From an uncultured Saprospiraceae bacterium (lineage in GTDB: Bacteria; Bacteroidota; Bacteroidia; Chitinophagales; Saprospiraceae): a DNA stretch of 32,168 nt. Positions 17,173 to 25,175 of this stretch are shown one piece after another (the stretch's first letter is position 1; each line of letters opens with the position of its first letter). The notes under the pieces were generated by a model. That model had not been told where the DNA came from and did no database searches. It was given only the letters and a program-made list of their open reading frames with translations. The position numbers and the translations under genes were made by a program. The stretch is taken from NCBI GenBank assembly GCA_938022935.1, contig CALIHL010000198.1, positions 1-32,168 of the forward strand, read 5' to 3'.

Positions 17173-17761
17173 TGTCGATATTCATGAGGTCGATATGAAT
17201 ATTCATGATCTGTTTGATCAATGGCCTCTTACTGTCATTTATAATTACGTAATCAGCAAACTCTAATTTCTCTTCTTGTGGGAGTTGCTTTTTTATTCGG
17301 GCCAGTACCTCTTCTTCTGATGTGCTATCGCGCTTCATGACGCGCTTGATTCTAACTTCTTCAGCTGCATGTACAAGTATGACTTTATCAAAGGATTTGT
17401 AGGATCCTGTTTCAAAGATCAGCGCACTTTCTTGGATGATGTATTTATGATCTTGATTGTCTTTGCACCATTTACGGAAGTGCTCTCTAACTGCAGGGTG
17501 AACAATGCCGTTCATCTTGGCGAGGAGTAACTTGTCACTAAAGATCAGAGATGCCAAGTGGCCTCTATTAAGTGTGCCGTCTTCATTGTAGCTCTTCGAC
17601 CCAAAAATCTCTTTGATGGCATCTTTAACCACCTCATCAGTGATCATAATCAGTTTTGCCTCGATGTCACTATTGTATACAGGGACGCCGAGCAGCGAGA
17701 ATATATCTGCGCAGACTGTCTTGCCCACGCCGATACCACCAGTAAGTCCAACTTTGATCAT
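17150..17761 (-). CDS. coaE: Dephospho-CoA kinase
   Basis: Phosphorylates the ribose 3'-OH of dephospho-CoA, the last step of coenzyme A synthesis. At 203 residues it is of normal length. The Walker A is GGIGVGKT (8-15), then VPVYNSDIEAK with the conserved Asp, GTLNRGHLASLIF, GIVHPAVREHF and IIQESALIFETG, then the lid region IKRVMKRDSTSEEEVLARIKKQLPQEEK and DYVIINDS. The C-terminal tail MNIHIDLMNIDI is a short internal repeat encoded where the gene overlaps the 3' end of the molybdoenzyme gene. panB lies 42 bases upstream on the same strand, so a panB-coaE operon is likely. Confidence 0.95.
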   Translation of the reverse strand: MIKVGLTGGIGVGKTVCADIFSLLGVPVYNSDIEAKLIMITDEVVKDAIKEIFGSKSYNEDGTLNRGHLASLIFSDKLLLAKMNGIVHPAVREHFRKWCKDNQDHKYIIQESALIFETGSYKSFDKVILVHAAEEVRIKRVMKRDSTSEEEVLARIKKQLPQEEKLEFADYVIINDSKRPLIKQIMNIHIDLMNIDIKSSQPA

Positions 17762-17803
17762 TTCAAGTATTAAATGCTCCTCTTATAAATGCGTAAGTAA
17801 GCT

Positions 17804-18622
17804 TTAATATTGTTCTTTTTCATTTGGGAAACCGCCAGACTTAACATCAGCGCTATATTCTTGAGCCGCACCTTTGATCATGTCATAGAGCTCCAGATAT
17901 CGTCGTAAGAATCGTGGCTTAAAGTCCTTTGTGATGCCAAGAAGATCATGTGATACTAATACTTGTCCGTCGGTATACGGTCCGGCTCCAATCCCAATAG
18001 TTGGGATGCTTATTGACTCGCTTACTTTCTTGCCAAGCGCAGCAGGGATCTTTTCAAGCACGATGGCAAAACATCCTGTCTCCTCTAGAAGCTTAGCATC
18101 CTCCATTAGCTTTGTTGCCTCGTCCTCTTTTTTTGCTCTTACTGTATAAGTCCCAAACTTATAGATAGACTGTGGGGTCAAGCCTAAATGCCCCATTACT
18201 GGTATACCCGCCGATAGTATCCTCTTGATCGAATCGACGATCTCTTCGCCGCCTTCCAGTTTTACAGAGTGCGCGCCACTTTCCTTCATGATTCGGATCG
18301 CCGAGTCCAAAGCTTTCATCGAGTTACCTTGGTAAGAACCAAATGGCAAATCCACAACAACCAGTGACCTTTTCACCGCTCTAATCACGGATTGAGCATG
18401 ATATATCATCTGATCTAAAGTGATCGGAAGGGTAGTCTCATGCCCTGCCATGACATTGGATGCACTGTCACCGACTAATAGCATATCGATCCCTGCTTCA
18501 TCAAGTATCCGAGCCATCGAATAATCGTAAGCCGTAAGCATAGATATCTTTTCTCCTTGGGCCTTCATATTGCGGATGACATGCGTGGTCATACGCTTCA
18601 CTTCCTTTACTGCTGCTGACAT
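17804..18622 (-). CDS. panB: 3-methyl-2-oxobutanoate hydroxymethyltransferase
   Basis: Adds a hydroxymethyl group from methylene-THF to alpha-ketoisovalerate, giving ketopantoate, the first committed step to pantothenate and CoA. At 272 residues it has the usual size. Visible motifs: [38 protein letters not shown] with metal-binding Asp52, [11 protein letters not shown] with Asp91, SVKLEGG with Glu123, [12 protein letters not shown], the catalytic Glu in IVLEKIP, and [22 protein letters not shown]. The ATG at 18622 is the natural start. coaE follows in the same direction, so two CoA-pathway genes are paired. The region upstream is shared with the divergent dnaK. Confidence 0.96.
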   Translation of the reverse strand: MSAAVKEVKRMTTHVIRNMKAQGEKISMLTAYDYSMARILDEAGIDMLLVGDSASNVMAGHETTLPITLDQMIYHAQSVIRAVKRSLVVVDLPFGSYQGNSMKALDSAIRIMKESGAHSVKLEGGEEIVDSIKRILSAGIPVMGHLGLTPQSIYKFGTYTVRAKKEDEATKLMEDAKLLEETGCFAIVLEKIPAALGKKVSESISIPTIGIGAGPYTDGQVLVSHDLLGITKDFKPRFLRRYLELYDMIKGAAQEYSADVKSGGFPNEKEQY

Positions 18623-18668
18623 TTATGATGTTTTTATGACAGTCAAAATATCTGATTTCTTTTGGTAC

Positions 18669-18693
18669 TGACAAATTGACTGCCTTTTTGTCA
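18669..18693. repeat. Inverted repeat between panB and dnaK
   Basis: TGACAAA (18669-18675) and TTTGTCA (18687-18693) form 7-base inverted arms around 11 bases, in the divergent region between panB and dnaK. It is a possible operator. The CIRCE heat-shock element expected for HrcA control is absent. Confidence 0.3.
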
Positions 18694-18710
18694 TATTAAT
18701 ATTAGTAATC

Positions 18711-18794
18711 ATGAATAAACGACAGCTCAAACGTACAAAAAATGCATTGGCACATGGATTGACTAATACAAGGAGTATTCATTCATTTCAGTAA
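18711..18794 (+). CDS. Possible 27-residue basic peptide upstream of dnaK
   Basis: An ATG-started frame encoding [20 protein letters not shown] and seven more residues, ending TAA 20 bases before the dnaK start. It is strongly basic at the N-terminus. There is no known family and no ribosome binding site, so it may be chance, a remnant or a leader peptide. Confidence 0.2.
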   Translation: MNKRQLKRTKNALAHGLTNTRSIHSFQ

Positions 18795-18814
18795 AAAAGA
18801 GAAATCAATATACA

Positions 18815-20740
18815 ATGGGTAAAATAATAGGAATTGACTTAGGTACTACTAACTCTTGCGTGGCCGTAATGGAAGGTAAAGAGCCAGTAGTTATACCTAA
18901 TGAAGAAGGAAGAAGAACAACTCCTTCAGTGGTGGCTTTCTTAGATAATGGAGAGCGCAAGGTAGGTGATCCGGCAAAGAGGCAAGCTATAACCAATCCT
19001 CAGAAGACGATATCGTCTATCAAGAGATACATGGGGAGGAGATTTAGCGAGATAGGAAGTGATGCCAGCAAGGCAGCTTACAAGATCGTTAAAGGTGACA
19101 ATGACACAGTGCGTGTAGCTATCGATGATAGAAACTATAGTGCACAGGAGATTAGTGCGATGGTGCTTCAGAAGATGAAGAAGACAGCAGAGGACTTCTT
19201 GGGACAAGAAGTAACAGAAGCAGTGATCACAGTACCAGCTTACTTCAATGATTCTCAGCGTCAAGCGACTAAAGAGGCAGGAGAGATCGCAGGACTTGAT
19301 GTAAAAAGAATCATCAACGAGCCAACAGCGGCAGCTTTGGCTTATGGCTTAGATAAGCAAGGCAAAGACTCAACTATCGTTGTTTACGATTTAGGTGGAG
19401 GAACATTTGATGTATCTATACTTGAGTTAGGAGATGGAGTATTTGAGGTGAAGTCTACTAATGGTGATACAAGATTAGGAGGAGATGACTTCGATGAAGT
19501 GATCATTGATCACTTGGCTGATACATTTAAGCAACAAGAAGCAATCGATCTACGCAAAGATCCAATGGCGCTTCAGCGTCTTAAAGATGCAGCTGAGAAG
19601 GCTAAGATAGAGTTGTCATCTTCTACAGAGACTGAGATTAACTTGCCTTATGTTACTGCTGTAGATGGTGTACCAAAGCACCTTGTACTTAAGTTGACAA
19701 GAGCAAAGTTTGAGCAGCTTGCAGATAGCTTGGTGTCAAGAACATTGAAGCCATGTGCAGATGCACTTAAAGATGCGGGACTGAGTAAGAACGATATCGA
19801 TGAGATCATCTTAGTTGGTGGTTCTACAAGAATCCCAAAGATCCAAGAAGCAGTAGAAGAGTTCTTTGGTAAGAAGCCAAACAGAAGTGTAAATCCGGAT
19901 GAGGTAGTAGCAGTAGGTGCATCTATCCAAGGTGGTGTATTGAGCGGAGATGTACAGGATGTACTTCTTTTAGATGTAACGCCATTATCATTGGGTATCG
20001 AGACAATGGGAGGTGTATATGATGTAGTGATAGAAGCTAACTCAACGATCCCAACCAAGAAGTCTAAGACGTATTCAACAGCAGCGGACAATCAGCCATC
20101 TGTAGAGATTCATATCCTACAAGGTGAGCGTCCTATGGCCAATGATAATCGTTCTGTCGGTAGATTTATCTTGGATGGCATACCGCCTGCACCAAGAGGT
20201 ATACCACAAGTAGAAGTATCGTTTGACATAGATGCCAACGGTATCTTAAGTGTATCAGCCAAGGATAAAGGAACTGGTAAGGAGCAGAACATCAGAGTTG
20301 AAGCATCTACTGGATTATCAGATGATGAGATCGCACGTATGAAGGCAGAAGCTGAAGCAAATGCTGACAAAGACAAAGAAGCTCGTGAAAAAGTAGATAA
20401 GCTCAATGCAGCTGACACACTTGTTTTCTCAACTGAGAAGCAGTTGAAAGAATACGGAGATAAGATCCCTGCTGATAAGAAGGAAGCGATAGAGACAGCA
20501 GTCGCTGATCTTAAAGAAGCTCACAAGGTGCAGGATTTCGCTAAGATTGATGCCGCTTCAGAGACACTTAATACAGCATGGCAAGCAGCAAGCCAAGACA
20601 TCTATGCTGCTCAACAGGCAGCAGGAGATGCCGGTGGAGCTACTGCTGATGCAGGAGCTGACGGAGGAGGAACTACAGAAGATGCTTCTTCTGAAGATGT
20701 TACAGATGTAGAGTTTGAAGAAGTGGACGACGAGAAGTAG
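18815..20740 (+). CDS. dnaK: Molecular chaperone DnaK (Hsp70)
   Basis: The ATP-driven Hsp70 chaperone, which folds and protects proteins with DnaJ and GrpE; cytoplasmic. At 641 residues it is full length. The nucleotide-binding domain opens with [16 protein letters not shown], has [46 protein letters not shown] and [12 protein letters not shown], then the linker region [19 protein letters not shown] and the substrate-binding domain ([16 protein letters not shown]). The C-terminal lid ends in a Gly/Ala-rich stretch and acidic [12 protein letters not shown]. It stands alone: grpE and dnaJ are not adjacent. A strong hairpin terminator follows. How it is induced by heat is not visible from the sequence. 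Confidence 0.98.
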   Translation: MGKIIGIDLGTTNSCVAVMEGKEPVVIPNEEGRRTTPSVVAFLDNGERKVGDPAKRQAITNPQKTISSIKRYMGRRFSEIGSDASKAAYKIVKGDNDTVRVAIDDRNYSAQEISAMVLQKMKKTAEDFLGQEVTEAVITVPAYFNDSQRQATKEAGEIAGLDVKRIINEPTAAALAYGLDKQGKDSTIVVYDLGGGTFDVSILELGDGVFEVKSTNGDTRLGGDDFDEVIIDHLADTFKQQEAIDLRKDPMALQRLKDAAEKAKIELSSSTETEINLPYVTAVDGVPKHLVLKLTRAKFEQLADSLVSRTLKPCADALKDAGLSKNDIDEIILVGGSTRIPKIQEAVEEFFGKKPNRSVNPDEVVAVGASIQGGVLSGDVQDVLLLDVTPLSLGIETMGGVYDVVIEANSTIPTKKSKTYSTAADNQPSVEIHILQGERPMANDNRSVGRFILDGIPPAPRGIPQVEVSFDIDANGILSVSAKDKGTGKEQNIRVEASTGLSDDEIARMKAEAEANADKDKEAREKVDKLNAADTLVFSTEKQLKEYGDKIPADKKEAIETAVADLKEAHKVQDFAKIDAASETLNTAWQAASQDIYAAQQAAGDAGGATADAGADGGGTTEDASSEDVTDVEFEEVDDEK

Positions 20741-20762
20741 TCGCTTTTATAATTAGAATATC

Positions 20763-20796
20763 AAGGGAGGCATATTGCATATGCTTCCCTTTTTTA
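20763..20796. terminator. Intrinsic terminator between dnaK and rdgB
   Basis: A 13-base arm, AAGGGAGGCATAT (20763-20775), pairs with ATATGCTTCCCTT (20779-20791) with one G-T pair and a 3-base loop, followed by a T-run on the plus strand. A-rich sequence before the stem is short, so it mainly serves dnaK, though the palindrome may also help end rdgB, which converges here. Confidence 0.85.
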
Positions 20797-21384
20797 TTTT
20801 TCTAAATTAGAAAGTAGAAACGCTTTGAAAGCTTGCAATGCTCGGCCTCTGTGGCTAATCTCGTTTTTGATATCGCTTGATAGTACCCCAAAAGAAGTCT
20901 CATGTCCTTCGGGAATAAAAATAGGGTCATAGCCAAACCCACCTTCGCCTATCTTAGCTTTGGCGATTGTTCCTCGAATGATTCCTTCAAATGAGTGCTT
21001 AACGCTATCTATGTACACTGCGAGTGCAGTTCTAAACTGAGCATTGCGATTGTCACAATTAGAAAGTGCGCCGAGCAGCTTGATTATGTTGGCTTCGCTT
21101 TCTTTTGCAGGACCTGCGTAGCGCGCACTGTAGACGCCGGGTGCACCGTTAAGTGCATCTACTTCAAGTCCAGTATCATCAGCGATAATATATTTATAAC
21201 CGAGTTTGTATAGATAATCTGCCTTGATCCATGCGTTGTCATCTAATGTTGCTCCATCTTCGATAATCTCATCATGGATGTCAAGATCTGAAAGAGAAGA
21301 GATGTTGATATTAAGATCACTCGTGATCTCTCGGATTTCTTCAACCTTATGTTGGTTGTGACTGGCCAGTACAAATTCTATCAT
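20794..21384 (-). CDS. rdgB: XTP/dITP diphosphatase (non-canonical purine NTPase)
   Basis: The HAM1/RdgB family enzyme that hydrolyses dITP, XTP and related deaminated purine nucleotides to monophosphates, keeping them out of DNA and RNA. It has 196 residues, the usual length. Motifs: LASHNQHKVEEI (substrate-binding), DGATLDDNAWIKA, IADDTGLEVDALNGAPGVYSA with the catalytic Asp, RYAG, GEGGFGYDPIF, and SHRGRALQAF near the end. The ATG at 21384 overlaps by one base the stop of the preceding gene (TAATG), so the two are an operon with coupled translation. It converges with dnaK at a shared hairpin. Confidence 0.95.
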   Translation of the reverse strand: MIEFVLASHNQHKVEEIREITSDLNINISSLSDLDIHDEIIEDGATLDDNAWIKADYLYKLGYKYIIADDTGLEVDALNGAPGVYSARYAGPAKESEANIIKLLGALSNCDNRNAQFRTALAVYIDSVKHSFEGIIRGTIAKAKIGEGGFGYDPIFIPEGHETSFGVLSSDIKNEISHRGRALQAFKAFLLSNLEK

Positions 21385-21803
21385 TACAAATTATAATACT
21401 CTTTTAGCGTAGTCCATAGAGCTCGTCTTCCTTCTGCATCATCTGGCAGTTCTGTAAGTGATTTAGAAAACAACAAAGTCTTGCTACTCAATCTGAAAAG
21501 CACATACTGCCTTTTGTCTAATTGTAGTGAGCATTCATTTGGAGAAAGCCCAAAGACAAGAACCAAGAAATCACTGCTGGCTGTAAGACTTGAAAAGTGA
21601 ACTTCGCTTCCTTCTGGAACCCTGTGTAAAGATGCAGCTTCAAGCTGCTGTCCAACTGACTTTAAGATCTTACCCAGCAAGGTCTGAGCGGCTTCATCAT
21701 AGGCATCCGCTCTAACGATGATATTGATGCCTTCAGATAGTGTGATCGCTTCTTTTTGATGATCGTCTGCGACTTGATATATAGGATAGTTGAAGAAAGA
21801 CAC
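21384..21803 (-). CDS. Putative HolD-like (DNA polymerase III psi-like) protein
   Basis: A 139-residue cytoplasmic protein of no firm family. Its order of features resembles E. coli HolD, the psi subunit linking the clamp loader to SSB: an early beta segment (INIIVRADA), a helix (AQTLLGKILKSVGQQLEAASLHRV), a hydrophobic strand and turn (FLVLVFGLSPNE), then LLFSKSLTELPDDAEGRRALWTTLKEYY, comparable to the HolD end SPALTDLRANPTARAALWQQ. HolD has the uracil-DNA-glycosylase fold. The similarity is from memory and modest, and other UDG-fold or unrelated proteins are possible. The start is GTG at 21803; no ATG lies nearby. The stop overlaps the rdgB start by one base. No TAnnTTTG box was found upstream. 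Confidence 0.6.
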   Translation of the reverse strand: MSFFNYPIYQVADDHQKEAITLSEGINIIVRADAYDEAAQTLLGKILKSVGQQLEAASLHRVPEGSEVHFSSLTASSDFLVLVFGLSPNECSLQLDKRQYVLFRLSSKTLLFSKSLTELPDDAEGRRALWTTLKEYYNL

Positions 21804-21926
21804 GCTTAGTGGTTTTATCCAGTAATGTTATGAAATAATCATGGTTTTGTAACCCATTAGATAGAATAGTATCTTATACCTGATTTCCATAGGGGTAAGA
21901 CCAAGTTTCGGACTCTTTAATTATAT

Positions 21927-21934
21927 AACTTTGA
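21927..21934 (+). promoter_or_regulatory. -7 promoter box for ilvE
   Basis: TAACTTTG matches TAnnTTTG exactly, 17 bases before the ATG at 21952. A TTTC at 21905-21908, about 18 bases upstream of the box, is a one-mismatch candidate for the -33 TTTG. Confidence 0.6.
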
Positions 21935-21951
21935 TGTAACAATCTAAAGCT

Positions 21952-23022
21952 ATGAGTATCAGCATCAAACACATCGACCAATCAAGACTTGCAGGTGTAG
22001 ATTTTAACAATCTACCCTTTGGTAAGATCTGCAGTGATCATATGTTCGTCATGGACTACAAGGATGGTGCATGGCAAGAAGGTAAGATTGTACCTCTTTC
22101 TAACTTTTCAATCCACCCCGCTAATTTGACACTTCATTATGGCCAGTCCATATTTGAAGGGATGAAAGCATCAGCGGATAAGGGTGGCACACCTCTTTTG
22201 TTTAGGTTGGATCAGCATGTAGAGCGGATCAACGCTTCTGCTGATAGGATGTGCATGCCCAACATACCAGGTGACATTTTCACTTCGGCGATCGAGACAT
22301 TAGTAGATCTTGATAAAGGATGGATACCACCTACGGCGGGAAGTGCACTTTATATAAGACCGTATATGTTTGCTACGGATGAGTTCATAGGAGTGAGACC
22401 ATCGGAGACTTATAAGTTCGTGATCTTCACATGTCCGGTTGGACCGTACTATGCTAAGCCAGTGAGTTTGTTAGCAGCGGATGAGTTCGTAAGAGCTTGC
22501 GATGGTGGAGTAGGAGAGGCTAAGACAGCTGGCAACTACGCAGCTTCATTATATCCGGCCAGAGCGGCTAAGGAAAAAGGATATGATCAAGTGATGTGGA
22601 TGGACCCTGTAGAGTTTAAGTATATCCAAGAAGTAGGTACGATGAATATCTTCTTTATCATGGATGGTAAGGCATACACTCCTAATCTCAATGGATCGAT
22701 ATTGAAAGGGATCACACGTGATTCTGTGATTAAGATCATGCAAGACCGAGGCATAGAAGTAGTAGAAGCTCCTTTGTCAAAAGATCAAGTGATCGAAGCT
22801 TATGAGGCGGGGATGCTTCAAGAAGTATTTGGCACAGGTACGGCTGCAGTGGTTTCTTATGTGAATAAGATCGCTTTTGGTGAAAAGGTCCTTGATATTG
22901 ATCCTGAGGCATATGAGATCGGACCTTACTTGAAAAGTTACATCGAGCGCTTACGTTCAGGTGACCAAGAAGACAAGTTTGGATGGATACAGAAAGTAAA
23001 TCAGCTCCAATTGGCTGGATAG
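21952..23022 (+). CDS. ilvE: Branched-chain amino acid aminotransferase
   Basis: A fold type IV PLP enzyme exchanging amino groups between Val, Leu or Ile and their 2-keto acids with glutamate. At 356 residues it is the longer BCAT-II type. LHYGQSIFEGMKA (62-73), PLLFRLDQHVERINASADRM, SALYIRPYMFATD, and the PLP-binding Lys191 in VGEAKTAGNYAASL, then EVGTMNIFFI and EVFGTGTAAVV, are all typical. It has its own promoter box. 2-Ketoisovalerate, its keto product from valine, is also the substrate of PanB encoded 4 kb away, but the genes are on different transcripts. A small CAGCT/AGCTG stem lies after the stop at 23036-23051, too weak to call a terminator. Confidence 0.96.
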   Translation: MSISIKHIDQSRLAGVDFNNLPFGKICSDHMFVMDYKDGAWQEGKIVPLSNFSIHPANLTLHYGQSIFEGMKASADKGGTPLLFRLDQHVERINASADRMCMPNIPGDIFTSAIETLVDLDKGWIPPTAGSALYIRPYMFATDEFIGVRPSETYKFVIFTCPVGPYYAKPVSLLAADEFVRACDGGVGEAKTAGNYAASLYPARAAKEKGYDQVMWMDPVEFKYIQEVGTMNIFFIMDGKAYTPNLNGSILKGITRDSVIKIMQDRGIEVVEAPLSKDQVIEAYEAGMLQEVFGTGTAAVVSYVNKIAFGEKVLDIDPEAYEIGPYLKSYIERLRSGDQEDKFGWIQKVNQLQLAG

Positions 23023-23130
23023 AAATATATAATATCAGCTTTAGATAGCTGTAGAAGACAGAATGAACCCCTAAAACCCAAGAAAACCATCAAAATCAAG
23101 GACTACCTATACATATTAAGAAAATTTGGC

Positions 23131-23940
23131 ATGTTTTATGTACCCATAAAATGTAACAAAACTCTTTTTATGTCCACTCTACTCACATTCACATACAGTA
23201 TTATAGCATTTTTAGGTTCATCGTTGGATCATACCTTAAGAGCCCAATCAGTAAACCTTGATCTTAAGGTCTATCTCGAAGGGCCATATGACGCATCATC
23301 AGGCAAGATGAGTACTAAGCTATATGAGCTTGGTTATTTGCCAGGCATGACGCCCAAAGCATTTTTCGCAGAGCCAGTTCCATTTTTTGACCCTTATGGT
23401 GATTTTTATGATCAAGACTTGAAGTCGTCGACAGATGGATCTGATATATATAATGACAAATCGGTTGACTGGATCTTTGTTTCTATACGAGAAGCTACCA
23501 CAGGTAACGTTGTCTCTAACCAGACCGTACTTTTAAATGAAGATGGTTCGATCAATGGAAGCTCAATACCCAATGAAAAGCTGAGCAAGCTGAAGAAGTA
23601 TATCGTAGTCTTGGCACATCGTAATCACTTGCCAGTGCAAAGCACACCAATCAAGCTCAATAACGGCAAGCTTACTTTTGACTTCACCAAGAGTGATATC
23701 ATAGGACTCAAAGAGAAAAACAAAGTGATGTTGATGATCGCTGGTAACATCGATCAGACGAAGACGCGATCAACAAGAGTCATCAATATGGAAGATGTTA
23801 ACACTTGGCGTTCTGCTAATGGCAAGAACTCAAGCTATCTTAGAGAGGATATTGATATGAACGGTGATGTATCTGTTCATGATCAGTCGATTATTCTTGA
23901 GAACTTAGACCTTTCTACTTCTGTAAATATTAATGAATAG
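23131..23940 (+). CDS. Secreted protein with dockerin-like C-terminus
   Basis: A 269-residue exported protein. The hydrophobic stretch TLLTFTYSIIAFLGSS ending near LRAQS is a signal peptide. The start is ATG 23131, or ATG 23170, which gives a more ordinary signal. The mature N-terminus VNLDLKVYLEGPYDASSGKMSTKL resembles the segment preceding the end modules of large Bacteroidota surface proteins. The C-terminus has MLMIAGNIDQTKT, then REDIDMNGDVSVHDQSIILENL, a single dockerin- or EF-hand-like Ca loop with Asp-x-Asn-Gly-Asp. So it looks like the terminal unit of such a surface protein as a free-standing gene. There is no type IX secretion tail. It overlaps the next gene by 8 bases. Function is unknown. 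Confidence 0.7.
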   Translation: MFYVPIKCNKTLFMSTLLTFTYSIIAFLGSSLDHTLRAQSVNLDLKVYLEGPYDASSGKMSTKLYELGYLPGMTPKAFFAEPVPFFDPYGDFYDQDLKSSTDGSDIYNDKSVDWIFVSIREATTGNVVSNQTVLLNEDGSINGSSIPNEKLSKLKKYIVVLAHRNHLPVQSTPIKLNNGKLTFDFTKSDIIGLKEKNKVMLMIAGNIDQTKTRSTRVINMEDVNTWRSANGKNSSYLREDIDMNGDVSVHDQSIILENLDLSTSVNINE

Positions 23941-25003
23941 ACTCGTCCTTCGGGCAGGTAAAGAAGCCTACCAAAAGATTAAGAAAGATGGATTGTCATC
24001 TGAGATGATATCAGGTGTAGTGGCTGCAGCTGGAGGCCCTAAGTGGTTTACGACTTATGGATTGGTCCGTTTTATTATTGGAGATTTTCTTCGTGATGCG
24101 AAGCAACCGTTACATTTTTTAGGAGCCTCTGTAGGTTCTTGGCAGATGGTCTCAGCTATGACTTCAGATCCGACGGCGGCTATCGACAGACTTCAGCACG
24201 CTTATTCTACATCTATATATAGTGATAAGCCCGATGCAAGGGAGATATCCATGGCATGCAAACAGATGATCGAACATGCAATCGCAGGTGAGGTAGATCA
24301 TATCCTAACACACCCGTCAAGGTATCTTCAAGTTGTTACAGCCAGAGGCAGAGGCGTACTTAGTCATTCTAATAAGATCTTACGAGGATTGGGCTTTGGT
24401 GCAGCCTTTATATCCAATGTTGTCCACCGTAGACACATTGCGAAGGCTGCAGAACGCATCATCTTTAAGTCAAAAGGCGAGCTTATATACGACCCATCAC
24501 TTGATGTCCTACCTACTCGCGAAGTAGAGTTGACCAAGGAAAACCTTGTTCTGGCCTTACGCGCCAGTGGTACGATACCTTTTGTCATGGAAGCGATCAA
24601 GGACTTACCCGATGCACCGAAAGGATATTATTGGGATGGTGGCATGACTGATTACCACATCTCTCTGCCGCACTGCCAAGAAGGAATAGTGCTTCATCCT
24701 CATTTCATGAAAAACGTTCTACCAGGATGGTTGGACAAGAAGCTACCATGGAATCGAAATGCTGATGAGCACTTGATGTCAAAGGTGTTGCTCATCACTC
24801 CCACAGAAGATTATGTCAATAGTCTACCCAGAAAGCAAATCTCGGATATGAAGGATTTTAAGCATTTTGGCCTCGATCAAGATAAGCGAATAACCTATTG
24901 GTCAGAGATCTCAAAAAGAAGCTTAGAGTTAGGCGCGGAGCTGTCCGAATTGATAAAAACCGGAAACATCTCAGAGCGGATTGAGCCGTATACTCGGAAG
25001 TAA
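23933..25003 (+). CDS. Patatin-like phospholipase family protein
   Basis: A 356-residue protein with the patatin catalytic pieces in order: the oxyanion-hole AAAGGPKW near residue 31, the nucleophile elbow GASVGSW with Ser at about 67, and the dyad Asp in DGGMTDYH at about 237. Patatins are Ser-Asp lipid acyl hydrolases. No signal peptide is evident, so it is probably cytoplasmic or membrane associated. Between the motifs is a long helical insert with NKILRGLGFGAAFISNVVHRRH. Its ATG lies inside the end of the preceding gene (8-base overlap), suggesting coupled translation. The physiological substrate is unknown. Confidence 0.8.
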   Translation: MNRLVLRAGKEAYQKIKKDGLSSEMISGVVAAAGGPKWFTTYGLVRFIIGDFLRDAKQPLHFLGASVGSWQMVSAMTSDPTAAIDRLQHAYSTSIYSDKPDAREISMACKQMIEHAIAGEVDHILTHPSRYLQVVTARGRGVLSHSNKILRGLGFGAAFISNVVHRRHIAKAAERIIFKSKGELIYDPSLDVLPTREVELTKENLVLALRASGTIPFVMEAIKDLPDAPKGYYWDGGMTDYHISLPHCQEGIVLHPHFMKNVLPGWLDKKLPWNRNADEHLMSKVLLITPTEDYVNSLPRKQISDMKDFKHFGLDQDKRITYWSEISKRSLELGAELSELIKTGNISERIEPYTRK

Positions 25004-25013
25004 ACTCATGGTT

Positions 25014-25052
25014 CAAAAAAAATTGCCCAACTCCTGGAAAAGGAATCGGGCA
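25014..25052 (-). terminator. Minus-strand terminator for the cupin-glycosyltransferase operon
   Basis: Read on the minus strand, TGCCCGATTCC (25052-25042) pairs over all 11 positions, counting two G-U pairs, with GGAGTTGGGCA (25034-25024) around a 7-base loop, followed by a run of eight T. On the plus strand the same sequence has two C-A mismatches and no T-run. It lies 123 bases after the glycosyltransferase stop. The bases between are AT-rich and hold no gene I can support. Confidence 0.75.
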
Positions 25053-25175
25053 GTCGTCATCATGAAAAAGGTATTCTTGTATATTTTTATCGTAACACAA
25101 AGAAGAAAAATAATTTTGACTCTTCAAACTAAAAGTCTAATTAAAATGACCTTTTAAAAATATAATTGGCCATAA

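Noticed and set aside
17178..17206. ATATTCAT/ATGAATAT inverted repeat and 12-base palindrome ATGAATATTCAT at the convergent fdhF-coaE ends
   Set aside because: It lies in the coaE coding end and arises from the repeated MNIHIDL/MNIDI codons. AT-rich, no T-run, so not a convincing terminator or operator.
19648..20091. Long minus-strand open frame within dnaK, and similar frames within smc, nrdB and fdhF
   Set aside because: They mirror the codon pattern of strongly conserved genes on the other strand and have no recognisable protein features.
23036..23051. CAGCT/AGCTG stem after ilvE
   Set aside because: A 5-bp stem without a T-run is too weak to call a terminator.
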